A DNA stretch of 64,000 bases from Vicinamibacterales bacterium (GTDB lineage Bacteria; Acidobacteriota; Vicinamibacteria; Vicinamibacterales; UBA2999), in assembly GCA_030680175.1 (NCBI GenBank), contig JAUXWO010000021.1:1-64000 (forward strand). The letters run 5' to 3'. The notes below the pieces were generated by a model. The model made no database searches. It saw only the letters and a list, made by a program, of their open reading frames with translations, and was not told the origin of the DNA. Below, piece after piece: positions 39,358-47,876 of this stretch. A program made the position numbers and the translations under genes. Position 1 is the first letter of the stretch, and every line of letters begins with the position of its first letter.

Positions 39358-40027
39358 CCGCTGCGCCCGTGCGGGACGCGGGGCGGCGAGGCGGACCGGT
39401 CTCGCCTGGGATCGTCACCTGCACGACGACCCACGTCGTGACCTCGTGCTCGCCATCCGAGACGGTGTACTCGAACGCGTCCACGTCGCGGAAGCGCTCG
39501 TGCGCGCGGTAGACGACCGCCGCCCCGTCCTCGATGATCGACACCGAGCCGCGTGCTCCGTCGGTCACGCCGACGATGCGCAGGGCGTCGAGGTTGGCGT
39601 CGGAATCGTTCCAGAGCACATCGAGGCGGGCGGCGTCGAGTGCCTCTTGCCACGTGAGCGTGAATAGGTCGTGCCGCGGCTCTGGCGGATCGTTGACGGG
39701 CAGGACGGTGACCGTGATGGTACCGATTACCAGGCGTCCGGCGCGGTCTTCGAGCGTGTAGGTGAAGCGATCCTCGCCGCGGTACCGGGTCGCGGGGGTG
39801 TAGACGACGGTCCCCGGCGCACCGGTCTGCGCGAGCCCATGTACGGGCTGGGACACGGAGGCCACACGCAGTTCGCCGGGCGGCGTGCCCTCGGGCACCA
39901 CGGCGATGGTGACGACGCCGCGCTCGGGCACTGACGCGGCGAGATCGGCAGCCGGAGCGGGCGCACACGCGGCACCGCCCAGCCATACCACCACGATCCC
40001 CATCGCCAGCGTTCGACGGCTTTCCAA
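39335..40027 (-). CDS. Lipoprotein with cadherin/Ig-like tandem domains
   Basis: 230 residues from TTG 40027 (MESRRTLAMGIVVVWL), with lipobox GGAACAP. Two beta-sandwich domains follow, each ending RFTYTLEDRAG or FEYTVSDGEH, the signature of tandem-95/cadherin-like repeats (VLPVNDPPEPRHDLF). Probably surface or periplasmic, adhesive or structural. GAGGGGGG is upstream of the TTG. Alternative start: ATG 40003. The 3' end overlaps the TPR fragment by 23 bases. Confidence 0.72.
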   Translation of the reverse strand: MESRRTLAMGIVVVWLGGAACAPAPAADLAASVPERGVVTIAVVPEGTPPGELRVASVSQPVHGLAQTGAPGTVVYTPATRYRGEDRFTYTLEDRAGRLVIGTITVTVLPVNDPPEPRHDLFTLTWQEALDAARLDVLWNDSDANLDALRIVGVTDGARGSVSIIEDGAAVVYRAHERFRDVDAFEYTVSDGEHEVTTWVVVQVTIPGETGPPRRPASRTGAAATPPAGR

Positions 40028-40049
40028 TCGGTCCCCCCTCGGGAGAATA

Positions 40050-40215
40050 CCAGTGTCCTGGAGCCGTGATTCGTCACACAACTCCCGGGCGGGGCATCCC
40101 GGCTGGCGGCGTTGCTCCTCCCTCAAATACGCCCAGTATGCTCGGTCGTCGCGCCTGGCCAGCCGGGCGCCGCGCTCCGGGACTTGTGCAACGAATCACG
40201 GTTCCAGGACACTGG
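40050..40215. mobile_element. 166-bp inverted-repeat element, copy 1
   Basis: 30-base terminal arms (CCAGTGTCCTGGAGCCGTGA at left) match with three mismatches. The centre holds GGGCGGGGCATCCCGGCTGG, AATACGCCCAGTATGCTCG and GCCAGCCGGGCGCCGCGCTC, forming further stems. Copy 2 at 51804-51969 has exactly the same length and a closely similar centre. No coding capacity, so MITE-like or a structured RNA element. Confidence 0.88.
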
Positions 40216-40254
40216 GTCACGGCTCGCCTCGCCGTGTTCCTGAAAGGATCAGCC

Positions 40255-40890
40255 ATGACCCGCTCTGCTGTGTGGAAGGCGGCCCCGGCCGCGATCGCGA
40301 TCGCCTGGGTCTCGGCGTGCGGCGCACCGCCCTCGGAGGAGGCCGCGACGCCCCCCGCGCAGGAAGCCGCCGCCTCCGAGCTTCCGGCGGAACAGGAGGC
40401 GTTCTGGGCGCGCTTCGCCGCCCACTGCGGACGGGCCTACGGTGGCACCGTCTCCGATGTAACGCCCTACTATGCGCCGGGGCTGGAGGGCCGGCGGCTG
40501 GTCATGCACGTGCTCGAGTGCAGTGACGACCGGATCCACGCCGCCCTGCACGAGAACGACGACCGATCGCGAAACTGGATCCTGACGCGGGTGGGCGGGA
40601 CGATCCGTCTCAAGCACGATCACCGGCACGAAGACGGGAGCGAAGACACCATCACCCAGTACGGCGGCGATGCCCCGGTGCCGGGACTGGCGCACCGGCA
40701 GATCTTCCCGGCCGACGCACACACGGCCGCCATCCTGCCGGACCGTGCCGACAACTTCTGGTTCTTCGACTTCGTCGATGCCGACACGCTGCAGTACGGC
40801 GTGCACTGGCCTAAATTCGGGCACTCGGTGCGGCTGGAGTTCGACCTCTCCACTCCCGTGGAGGCGCCACCCCGCCCCTGGGGCTACTGA
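40255..40890 (+). CDS. Lipoprotein of unknown function
   Basis: 211 residues. The signal ends in lipobox VSACGAP followed by an Ala/Pro/Glu linker. The domain has FWARFAAHCGRAYGG, VMHVLECSDDRIH, LKHDHRHEDGSED and YGVHWPKFGHSVRLEFDLS; a similar secreted protein is common in Proteobacteria, with no function known to me. His/Asp-rich HDHRHEDG may bind metal. AAAGGA precedes ATG 40255. Confidence 0.72.
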   Translation: MTRSAVWKAAPAAIAIAWVSACGAPPSEEAATPPAQEAAASELPAEQEAFWARFAAHCGRAYGGTVSDVTPYYAPGLEGRRLVMHVLECSDDRIHAALHENDDRSRNWILTRVGGTIRLKHDHRHEDGSEDTITQYGGDAPVPGLAHRQIFPADAHTAAILPDRADNFWFFDFVDADTLQYGVHWPKFGHSVRLEFDLSTPVEAPPRPWGY

Positions 40891-40956
40891 CCTATTGGGG
40901 TCAGACCTATTGGGGTCAGATCTTGATTCTGAGCGCAACGATCAAGATCTGACCCC
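40891..40956. repeat. GGGGTCAGA palindrome between convergent genes
   Basis: CCTATTGGGGTCAGA occurs twice in tandem from 40891. The second copy starts a perfect 16-base inverted repeat (40912-40927 with 40941-40956) around a 13-base loop. It occupies the whole gap between two convergent genes, one base after the stop codon. Confidence 0.9.
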
Positions 40957-40959
40957 TGT

Positions 40960-42021
40960 TCAGAAGATGCCGTGCCGCTTCAGCGTGGCGGTCGGGTTGA
41001 TGGTCAGGAGCAGCTCGAAGCGACGCTGGTTGGGGATGGGGTACGCGGTGTTGAAGGCGTGGCCCTGGAACCAGCCGATCGAGACGTCGCGGGTCAGGGC
41101 GAGGCTGCCGATCGAGTAGAACCGCGTCCCCACCTCGTAGCGATCCGCGTTGAGCGGGCCGTAGCGCCGGTCGATCGACGTCACGCCGAGCGTCACGCCG
41201 ACGCGCGGATGCGGCCGCAGATCGGCCATCACGTTGAACCCCTGCGCCGGCTCCGGGTCGAGACGCTCGTACGCTTCGAGCCGGACGGTCGTCAGCAGGG
41301 GCACCGTCGCCGGCATCCGGACCGACAGCCCCTGCCGCAGGATCTCGCGACCGGCCTCGTGCGTGTAGTCAACCGACAGGCGCACGCGCGGGCCGAGACG
41401 CACGCCGACGAGCACCTGCCCGTAGTTCCACTCGGTCAACCGGTGCAGCCGCTCGAACACGTTCGGCTCCCGGAAGTCGCCGATGTAGCCGGCCGTGGCC
41501 GACACCTCGGCCAGCCGGCCCTCGCTGGGCCGCCACGACGCGCGCTGGCCCACGATGTAGGCGTCGTTGTCGTAGGTCGTCACCTCGGTGCTCTCGCCCC
41601 GCAGCATGTACAACCCGCCGATCTGCAGGTCCAGGCCGGCCACCGGCTGCGCCGACACAAACAACTGCTTGATGTTGAAGTCCCCGGTGAACACGCCGAC
41701 GCCGCCGCCGGTGTTGTTCCATCCCGAGATGAACTGGCTGCCGCTGAAGGCGCCGACGTGCAGGCTGTACTTCTTGTCGCGGTCGAACAGCAGCCGCGCG
41801 CGCACCTGCGGCTGCCACTGCACGGTGCTCGACATCAGCCGGCCGTCCGAGGCCTCGACCCATCGATAGCGGGAGGACAGGTGCACGTGCTGGAGGTCGA
41901 TCCAGCGGCGGATGGCCGGAGGCGGCGGCCCTTCGGACGCCTGCGCGGAGGGCGGCGCCGGGGTCTGGGCCCACACGGGCACCGCGGCAAGGACGGCGAG
42001 CAGGACGACGATCACGGTCAT
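40960..42021 (-). CDS. Outer-membrane beta-barrel protein (porin-like)
   Basis: 353 residues from ATG 42021. Signal peptide MTVIVVLLAVLAAVPVWAQ, then alternating beta strands such as VQWQPQVRARLLFDRDKKY, LHVGAFSGSQFISGWNN, QIGGLYMLRGESTE and VRLSVDYTHEAG, with a strand-like end but no C-terminal Phe-rich segment beyond KRHGIF. Probably a 12-16-strand outer-membrane pore. ATG 42039 is possible but overlaps the -10 hexamer. The operator with 11-bp phased repeats upstream suggests control by an OmpR/PhoB-family regulator. Confidence 0.75.
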   Translation of the reverse strand: MTVIVVLLAVLAAVPVWAQTPAPPSAQASEGPPPPAIRRWIDLQHVHLSSRYRWVEASDGRLMSSTVQWQPQVRARLLFDRDKKYSLHVGAFSGSQFISGWNNTGGGVGVFTGDFNIKQLFVSAQPVAGLDLQIGGLYMLRGESTEVTTYDNDAYIVGQRASWRPSEGRLAEVSATAGYIGDFREPNVFERLHRLTEWNYGQVLVGVRLGPRVRLSVDYTHEAGREILRQGLSVRMPATVPLLTTVRLEAYERLDPEPAQGFNVMADLRPHPRVGVTLGVTSIDRRYGPLNADRYEVGTRFYSIGSLALTRDVSIGWFQGHAFNTAYPIPNQRRFELLLTINPTATLKRHGIF

Positions 42022-42032
42022 AGGCACGGGCC

Positions 42033-42038
42033 GTATCA
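42033..42038 (-). promoter_or_regulatory. -10-like hexamer TGATAC of the outer-membrane protein gene
   Basis: It ends 11 bases before ATG 42021 and lies 12 bases downstream of the last GTAAC repeat. Confidence 0.4.
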
Positions 42039-42050
42039 TCGCCGCTGCAC

Positions 42051-42088
42051 GTTACATGCGCGTTACCCGCGCGTTACTTCTGTGTTAC
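42051..42088 (-). promoter_or_regulatory. Four GTAAC direct repeats with exact 11-bp period
   Basis: On the plus strand GTTAC occurs at 42051, 42062, 42073 and 42084. 11-bp direct repeats in the -35 region are the hallmark of OmpR/PhoB-family winged-helix response regulators (Pho boxes). Confidence 0.7.
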
Positions 42089-42129
42089 GGCGAGCCACAA
42101 CAGGGGTCCGTCCCCGTCTCCCCGCGCGA

Positions 42130-43131
42130 TCAGACGACCAGCAGGTCCCGGCCGAGGATCACCTCACCCGCGAAGTGCTTCCGGACGCCGTCGATCCACA
42201 TGGCATCGGTCACCGTGGGATCGGCGCCAGGGACGAAGTGCGAGAGCACCACCGTCTTCACGCCCGCCGCGGCGGCGACGCGGCCCACGTCCTCGGTCGT
42301 CGTGTGGCTGTCGATGATGTGCTGCCGGAGGCGTCGCGCGTTGGAGTCGGTGCCGAGAATCCGATCGATGCCCGGCGCGTAGAGCACCTCGTGCACGAGC
42401 ACATCCGCGTCCTTCGCCAGCGCGATCACCGCGTCCGAGACGTTCGTGTCGCCGGAGATCACGATGGATCGATCCGCGGTGTCGAAGCGGTATGCGAACG
42501 AGGGGGCCACGGGCGGATGCACATTGAGTGCCGCGGTCACGCGGACGTGCGCGTCCTCGTGCACGAGCCCGCCCTCGCGGATCTCACGCACGCCGATGAG
42601 CGGCGCGAGCGGCGGCCGGCCTTCGTCGGCGATGCGCGTCTCGATGTCGTAGGCCTGCATCTCGAGAAAGAGCGCCGTCATCCGCGCGAGCGGCGGCGGC
42701 CCGTACGCCGCCACGCGGTGCGACAACCCGCTCGTCCACCCGAGCAGGAACAGGTTGCCGAAGTCCGCGTTGTGATCGGAGTGCTGATGCGTGAGGAACA
42801 CGCCACGCAGCGCGGGAAAGCCGAGGCCCGCCCGCACGTACTGCCGCGGCGTGCCATTGCCGCAATCCACGACATAGACCGCGTCGCCAACGACGATGGC
42901 CTGGGCCGGGGCGGAGCGATCGGGCTTCGGGCTCGGCCCGCCGCCGGTGCCGAGGAGCACGAGGCGCGTCGCGCCGGCCGGGCGGCTGTCCGGCGGCGGC
43001 GCCTGGGCGCCCGCCGCCGTCCCCGCGACGGTCAGGGCCGCCGACTGCGCGAGAAACGCGCGGCGGCTGACACGCCGGATCGCCCCGTCGTCAGACAATC
43101 CCGCCGCACGGTCTCGGGGCGCATCCGGCAC
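42130..43131 (-). CDS. Metallo-beta-lactamase-fold hydrolase, Tat-exported, RNase Z-like
   Basis: 333 residues. Tat signal in RRVSRRAFLAQSAALTVAG. The metal site is intact: THQHSDHNADFG (HxHxDH), DTNVSD with the bridging Asp, HEVLYAPG and VLSHFVPG. Close relatives are arylsulfatase/quorum-quenching-type RNase Z-like enzymes. GTG 43131 with GGAGA upstream lies 12 bases after the preceding hydrolase gene, so both share an operon. Confidence 0.85.
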   Translation of the reverse strand: MPDAPRDRAAGLSDDGAIRRVSRRAFLAQSAALTVAGTAAGAQAPPPDSRPAGATRLVLLGTGGGPSPKPDRSAPAQAIVVGDAVYVVDCGNGTPRQYVRAGLGFPALRGVFLTHQHSDHNADFGNLFLLGWTSGLSHRVAAYGPPPLARMTALFLEMQAYDIETRIADEGRPPLAPLIGVREIREGGLVHEDAHVRVTAALNVHPPVAPSFAYRFDTADRSIVISGDTNVSDAVIALAKDADVLVHEVLYAPGIDRILGTDSNARRLRQHIIDSHTTTEDVGRVAAAAGVKTVVLSHFVPGADPTVTDAMWIDGVRKHFAGEVILGRDLLVV

Positions 43132-43143
43132 CAGCGTCTCCGT

Positions 43144-44067
43144 TCAGCGCGTCGTCTGCTTCGTCAGGAAGCCGACCCCGTGCTCGAGCATCAGGTTGAC
43201 GCGCGTGAAGAGCTCCGAGTAGTTCGCGCCGCTCACCTGCACGACGGTGACGGGCGTCCCCTCGAGCTTGCCCTCGTACGCCTTGGCGGAGGCGAGCGAT
43301 TCCTCGTCGCCCGTGCCCACGACCCACAGCGTCGGCACCTTCAGTTCGCCTGGCTCGAACGGCGGGTAGTCGAGCATCGCCGTCTGGAGCGAGACCATCA
43401 CCTCCAGCGTGCCGCGCTGCAGCGTCTCGCGGTCGCTGTCGGTCAGGCGCATCTTGCCGATGGTGCCATCGCGCTGCGCGTCGAAGAGCGGCTGCCACTT
43501 CGCCGCGAGGCCGCGCGCGGCGAGGGCGAGCGTCTCCGACAGCGCGGGCCCGAACGGGACGCCCACATACACCATTGACTGCACGCGCTCGGAGCGCGCC
43601 GCCAGGTAGCGTGCGAACACCGCCCCGCGGCCGTAGCCCCACACGGAGAAGCGATCGACGCCGGCGGCATCCGCCACCGCCAGCAGATCCGCCACCTGCT
43701 GATCCACGCCGTAGGCCGACGCCGTCGTCGGCTTGCCGCTGTCGCCGAACCCGCGGCCGTCCACGAGGATGACGGTGAAGCGTTCGGCCAGCGGGGTGAC
43801 GTAGCCGAGCGTGTCCCATTCGCGCCGGGTCTGCCCGGCGCCGTGCACGAGCATCACGGCGGGGCCGGTGCCCCGCACCTCGTACGCGATGCGAGTGCCA
43901 TCGGCCGACGCGGCGAACCGCGTGGCCCCATCAGCGGCGGACTGTGCCGACGCCGCGCTGGCCGCCGGGGCGGCCTGCGTCGTGGCACAGGCCGTTCCGG
44001 CCAGCGCCAGCATCACCGCCAGCGCGGCCGTCTGCCCGGGAAGAGAAATGCGTCTCCGATCGCCCAT
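43144..44067 (-). CDS. Alpha/beta-hydrolase-fold lipoprotein lacking the nucleophile Ser
   Basis: 307 residues. Signal with lipobox-like LAGTACATT. The fold is clear: VMLVHGAGQTRREWD, VILVDGRGFGDSGKP, VPTLWVVGTGDEES. At the nucleophile elbow the usual GxSxG reads GYGRGA, so Ser is Gly, and the region where the catalytic His is expected reads VSGANYSELF without His. It may bind a ligand without cleaving it. GAGGGAG precedes ATG 44067. First gene of an operon with the metallo-beta-lactamase-fold gene. Confidence 0.8.
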   Translation of the reverse strand: MGDRRRISLPGQTAALAVMLALAGTACATTQAAPAASAASAQSAADGATRFAASADGTRIAYEVRGTGPAVMLVHGAGQTRREWDTLGYVTPLAERFTVILVDGRGFGDSGKPTTASAYGVDQQVADLLAVADAAGVDRFSVWGYGRGAVFARYLAARSERVQSMVYVGVPFGPALSETLALAARGLAAKWQPLFDAQRDGTIGKMRLTDSDRETLQRGTLEVMVSLQTAMLDYPPFEPGELKVPTLWVVGTGDEESLASAKAYEGKLEGTPVTVVQVSGANYSELFTRVNLMLEHGVGFLTKQTTR

Positions 44068-44372
44068 GCGCCAACTCCCTCTTGAATGATGTCGCACGGC
44101 CTCGCGCCCCCCGCCTGTGGCGGTCTGCGACGGCCGGTCCGTCACAGTCTACGACACTCGCGGGGTCAGGGCACGGTCGAGATGGGTACGGGTCCGCGCC
44201 GCGCTCGACGTGCCGCCGTCCACGCCGTCCTGACGCCCGCCGCCTCCACGGCCGCGCCGGGTGACAGCCCGAGACATCCCGGGGGCCGCCCTGTTAGAAT
44301 CGGGGGTCCTCCCGGAACGGAGGCACGGCACCGGAACGCCCAACCACCGCCTCGACAGGCGCCACGTCATCC
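44068..44372. other. Intergenic region upstream of cystathionine beta-synthase
   Basis: No gene seen. TAGAAT at 44295-44300 would give a leader of about 66 bases containing a small GGGGGTCCTCCC hairpin. The ribosome site before ATG 44373 is weak. Confidence 0.4.
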
Positions 44373-45746
44373 ATGACCAAGAAGATCTGCGACACCATCC
44401 TCGAGACCATCGGCCAGACCCCGCTCGTGCGGCTCCACCGGATTCACCGCGGCGTCGTCGCGGCGGACGTGCTCGCCAAGATCGAGACCGTGAACCCCGG
44501 CAACTCGATCAAGGACCGCATGGCCGTCAAGATGATCGAAGACGCCGAGCGCGCGGGGCTGCTGAAGCCCGGCGGCACGATCATCGAGGGCACGTCGGGC
44601 AACACCGGCATGGGCCTGGCGATCGCGGCCGTCGTGAAGGGCTACTCGTGCATCTTCACGACCACCGACAAGCAGTCGAAGGAGAAGGTGGACGCGCTCC
44701 GCGCGTTCGGCGCCGAGGTGATCGTCTGCCCGACGGACGTGGATCCCGAGGACCCGCGGTCCTACTACTCCGTCTCCTCGCGGCTCGAGCGCGACACGCC
44801 GAACTCGTGGAAGGCCAACCAGTACGACAACCCGTCGAACGCGGTGGCCCATTACGAGCAGACCGGCCCGGAGATCTGGGACCAGACCGGCGGCGCCATC
44901 GATCACCTGGTGGTCGGCGTCGGCACGGGCGGCACCATCAGCGGCACCGGCCGGTTCCTGAAGGAGCGGAAGCCCTCCGTGAAGGTGTGGGGCATCGACA
45001 CCTACGGATCGGTGTTCAAGAAGTACAAGGAAACGGGCGTCTTCGACAAGAACGAGATCTACCCGTACATCACCGAGGGCATCGGTGAGGACTTCCTGCC
45101 GAAGAACGTGGACTTCTCGGTGATCGATCACTTCGAGAAGGTCACGGATCGCGACGCCGCGATCATGACGAGCCGCATCGCGCGCGAGGAGGGCATCTTC
45201 GCCGGCAACTCCGCGGGGTCGGCGATGGCCGGCCTGCTGCAGCTCGCCGATCGCTTCAAGGCGGGCGAGACGGTCGTCGTGATCTTCCACGACCACGGCA
45301 CCCGCTACCTCGGCAAGATGTACAACCCCGAGTGGATGCGGGCCAAGGGCTTCGTCGACAAGTCGGGGCTCACCGCGCGCGACCTCGTCTCGCACATGCA
45401 GAAGGCGCCGCTCGTGACGATCGATCGCCAGGCCCCGGTCTCCCAGGCGGCGCAGCTGATGATGGCGAACGACTACTCCCAGATGCCCGTCACCGCCGAC
45501 GGCCGCCTCGTCGGGTCGCTTACGGAGACGCACCTCTACGAGGAGATCGTCAAGCACCCCGAGGCCGCGAAAGGCCCCATCGAGGCCATCATGGCCCCGG
45601 CGTTTCCGTTCGTGGACGTGACGACGAGCGTGGACGCGCTGGCGGGAATGCTGACGGCGGAGAACCCGGCCGTCCTCGTGCGGGACTTCAAGAGCGACCA
45701 GACCTACATCATCACGCGCTGGGACGTGATCGGCGCGCTGAGCTGA
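44373..45746 (+). CDS. cbs: Cystathionine beta-synthase with C-terminal CBS pair
   Basis: 457 residues. PLP fold-type II: Schiff-base K47 in NSIKDRM, GTSGNTG at 73-79, phosphate-binding VGVGTGGTISG, and FAGNSAGSAMAG. Two CBS domains follow from about residue 340 (TIDRQAPVSQAAQLM, VTTSVDALAGML). This is the layout of cystathionine beta-synthase rather than cysteine synthase, so it joins homocysteine and serine; activity on O-acetylserine is possible. The CBS pair may bind an adenosyl ligand. Confidence 0.9.
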   Translation: MTKKICDTILETIGQTPLVRLHRIHRGVVAADVLAKIETVNPGNSIKDRMAVKMIEDAERAGLLKPGGTIIEGTSGNTGMGLAIAAVVKGYSCIFTTTDKQSKEKVDALRAFGAEVIVCPTDVDPEDPRSYYSVSSRLERDTPNSWKANQYDNPSNAVAHYEQTGPEIWDQTGGAIDHLVVGVGTGGTISGTGRFLKERKPSVKVWGIDTYGSVFKKYKETGVFDKNEIYPYITEGIGEDFLPKNVDFSVIDHFEKVTDRDAAIMTSRIAREEGIFAGNSAGSAMAGLLQLADRFKAGETVVVIFHDHGTRYLGKMYNPEWMRAKGFVDKSGLTARDLVSHMQKAPLVTIDRQAPVSQAAQLMMANDYSQMPVTADGRLVGSLTETHLYEEIVKHPEAAKGPIEAIMAPAFPFVDVTTSVDALAGMLTAENPAVLVRDFKSDQTYIITRWDVIGALS

Positions 45747-45772
45747 GCCCCTTCGACGGCGCTCAGGGCAAG

Positions 45773-45815
45773 CGGACCCGTCGGACCCGTCGGACCTGCC
45801 GGACCCGTCCGGACC
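45773..45815. repeat. 9-nt tandem array (CGGACCCGT) between convergent genes
   Basis: About five units, reaching the VWFA stop codon. Just before it lies CCCCTTCGACGGCGCTCAGG, a word resembling the one at 28705-28735. Confidence 0.8.
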
Positions 45816-47690
45816 CTACTGAATCCGCAGTTCCGCTCGGCACCCAGGCAGCGGCTGCTCGCCGGCGAGCAGCACCAGCTCGAGTTCGCCCGGCGGCAGT
45901 GGCGCCGGCAGCGCGATCTCGAAGCGCCACAACCCGTTGCTGATCTGGCGCGGCCGTTCGACTTCGAACACGAGCGAGGTATCGCTCCCCGGCGCCGTGA
46001 CCCCAAACGCCATCGGCACGCCTTCGGGCAGCGAGCGCGCCGAGACCACGGTGGCCACCATGATGGGGTGGCTGGCGTTGAACACACGGGTCACGTTCGG
46101 CCGCACCTGTCCGCCCTCGCTCTGCACGAACATGAAGCCGCCGCACATGGCCATGTCCGCGCCCGGCCGCGGCACCTCGAGGTTGGCAAACGCCACGCCC
46201 TCCTGCACCAGCGCGCCGATTTCGGCGACGAGCCGCACCTGGTAGCGGCCCGGCGCCAGGGTCATGCGCTGCAGGCCGCGCGCCACACCGCCGGCCGCCT
46301 GCAGCGTGCCCTTGGTGCCGGCGGCCTGGCGGCCACGCCCGTCGATCGCCACCAGCGAGTAGGCGACCTCCGTCCCGTCCGTCAGACCGGACCCCAGTTC
46401 GAAGGGCACGGCGACCGACGCGCCGCCCGACGGATCGGGGAAGAGCGTGGGCGCCAGCACCACGGGCACCCCGCCGCCCGGCAGCGGCGACGCCACGAGG
46501 CTGCGCGCCGGCAGGGCCGTCGCCGGCGACCGCGGCGCGTAGGCACGCCTGTGGAGGAGGTCCACGCCCGCGGCGCGGGTGCGTACCTCGATCCGTCGCG
46601 CCCGTGTGCTCGTGCCCGACGACACGGGTTCATACCCCAGCAGGTAGTAGAAGCGGTTCTCGCGTGTGATCCGCTCGTAGGACTCGTTGATCTCGTTGGT
46701 GCTCACGACGGCGCGGCCGCCGGTGGCGGTCGCCAGGTCGCGCAACCCGTCGACGCCCGGATCGCCGGTGACCGGCAGCGGCGTCTCGGCGATGCTGGGT
46801 TCGGTCGAGCCGCGGAGTCCGCGTGGATCGATCGTGTAGATCGCGACGTTGCCTTCGCGGGCCGCGGCGAGGAGGCGGCGCATCGGGTCGAACGACCGCG
46901 CGGTCTGGTCGTTGGCCAGCGCCTCGATATCGAACGAGATGCCCTGGCTGAAGAGGAGCACCGCCTTGCGGCGCCCCGGAATCGGCGCCAGGTACTCGAC
47001 GACCCGCTGGAGCATGACGAGGCTCTGCTCGGCCTGGATGCGCGCCTCGCCGCCCACCTCGAGCAGGGCCAGGTCGCTGAAATCGGCGAGCACGGGCGTG
47101 TCGCTGCCCGGCATCGGGACCTCTTCGGTCTCGGCGCCGGTGATGCTGGCCGCGTCGCCGCCGCCACGGCGTCCCGACGCCTGCGCGATCACGGGCGTGA
47201 CCAGTGCATGGTCGGTCGTGAGCATCAGCCCGCTGTCGGCGCCCGAGCGGACCACCGCCAGGTAGTCCTGCGGCTGCACGTGCTCGTCGACGAAGCGGCG
47301 CGCCCACCGCCGCACGTACGGCGTGTGACGCGCATCGATCATCATCTCGTCGACGACCATCGCGAAGACGGCGCCCGGCTCGGCCGTGTTGCTGAAGACG
47401 CCAGGCGGATCGGGGCTGCGCTCCGAGGCACGCTCGAGATCGACGACCTGGAACTGTCGCACGACCTGCGGCCGCCCGTCCTCGAAGATCTCGAAGTCGT
47501 CGACCGTGAGGTCGCGCGCGAGGTTCCCGTCGGCGCGGGTCGCCACGACATCCACGAGCACGAGTTCGGTGCTCGCCCGAAACTGCTGGCCCGCCATGCG
47601 GGTGTCCCCGGCCACCAGGGCGAGCAGCGCCACGCCGAGCGCAGCCCTGCGGCGCGCGAGTCCGGATGAGGAGAAAAGGGGTGGTGCCAT
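45816..47690 (-). CDS. Secreted VWFA-related protein of acidobacterial type
   Basis: 624 residues. Signal peptide, then TELVLVDVVATRADG and LTVDDFEIFEDGRPQ, the opening of the acidobacterial VWFA-related family; the VWA core has VFAMVVDEMMIDARH, KAVLLFSQGISFD and NVAIYTIDPRGLRG. The DxSxS metal site reads DEMMI and is degenerate. A beta-rich C-terminus follows. The role is unknown, probably adhesive or regulatory in the periplasm. ATG 47690 is chosen because TAGAAT ends 7 bases before it; ATG 47699 is in the hexamer. Confidence 0.82.
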   Translation of the reverse strand: MAPPLFSSSGLARRRAALGVALLALVAGDTRMAGQQFRASTELVLVDVVATRADGNLARDLTVDDFEIFEDGRPQVVRQFQVVDLERASERSPDPPGVFSNTAEPGAVFAMVVDEMMIDARHTPYVRRWARRFVDEHVQPQDYLAVVRSGADSGLMLTTDHALVTPVIAQASGRRGGGDAASITGAETEEVPMPGSDTPVLADFSDLALLEVGGEARIQAEQSLVMLQRVVEYLAPIPGRRKAVLLFSQGISFDIEALANDQTARSFDPMRRLLAAAREGNVAIYTIDPRGLRGSTEPSIAETPLPVTGDPGVDGLRDLATATGGRAVVSTNEINESYERITRENRFYYLLGYEPVSSGTSTRARRIEVRTRAAGVDLLHRRAYAPRSPATALPARSLVASPLPGGGVPVVLAPTLFPDPSGGASVAVPFELGSGLTDGTEVAYSLVAIDGRGRQAAGTKGTLQAAGGVARGLQRMTLAPGRYQVRLVAEIGALVQEGVAFANLEVPRPGADMAMCGGFMFVQSEGGQVRPNVTRVFNASHPIMVATVVSARSLPEGVPMAFGVTAPGSDTSLVFEVERPRQISNGLWRFEIALPAPLPPGELELVLLAGEQPLPGCRAELRIQ

Positions 47691-47697
47691 GCCCTCC

Positions 47698-47703
47698 ATT
47701 CTA
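47698..47703 (-). promoter_or_regulatory. -10 hexamer TAGAAT, leaderless promoter of the VWFA gene
   Basis: It ends 7 bases before ATG 47690. Confidence 0.6.
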
Positions 47704-47762
47704 CGAGGGTTTGCGCCGAGGGGAAGCCGGGAGGCGCCCGGGGTGGGACGAGCGGCACGGGC

Positions 47763-47820
47763 AGAGTGCCTGGGTGCCGGGGTGCCGAAGTGCCGGGGGC
47801 CGGAGTGCCCGAGTGCCGGC
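47763..47820. repeat. 8/9-nt tandem array (GTGCCGGGG type) in a divergent promoter region
   Basis: About six GTGCCNNAG-like units between the VWFA promoter and a TACACT hexamer at 47824. Confidence 0.7.
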
Positions 47821-47876
47821 TGATACACTGCGTCGCAGTTCCGCGCCAGCCGGGCGCGGGAGGGAGGCGCGGCGCG

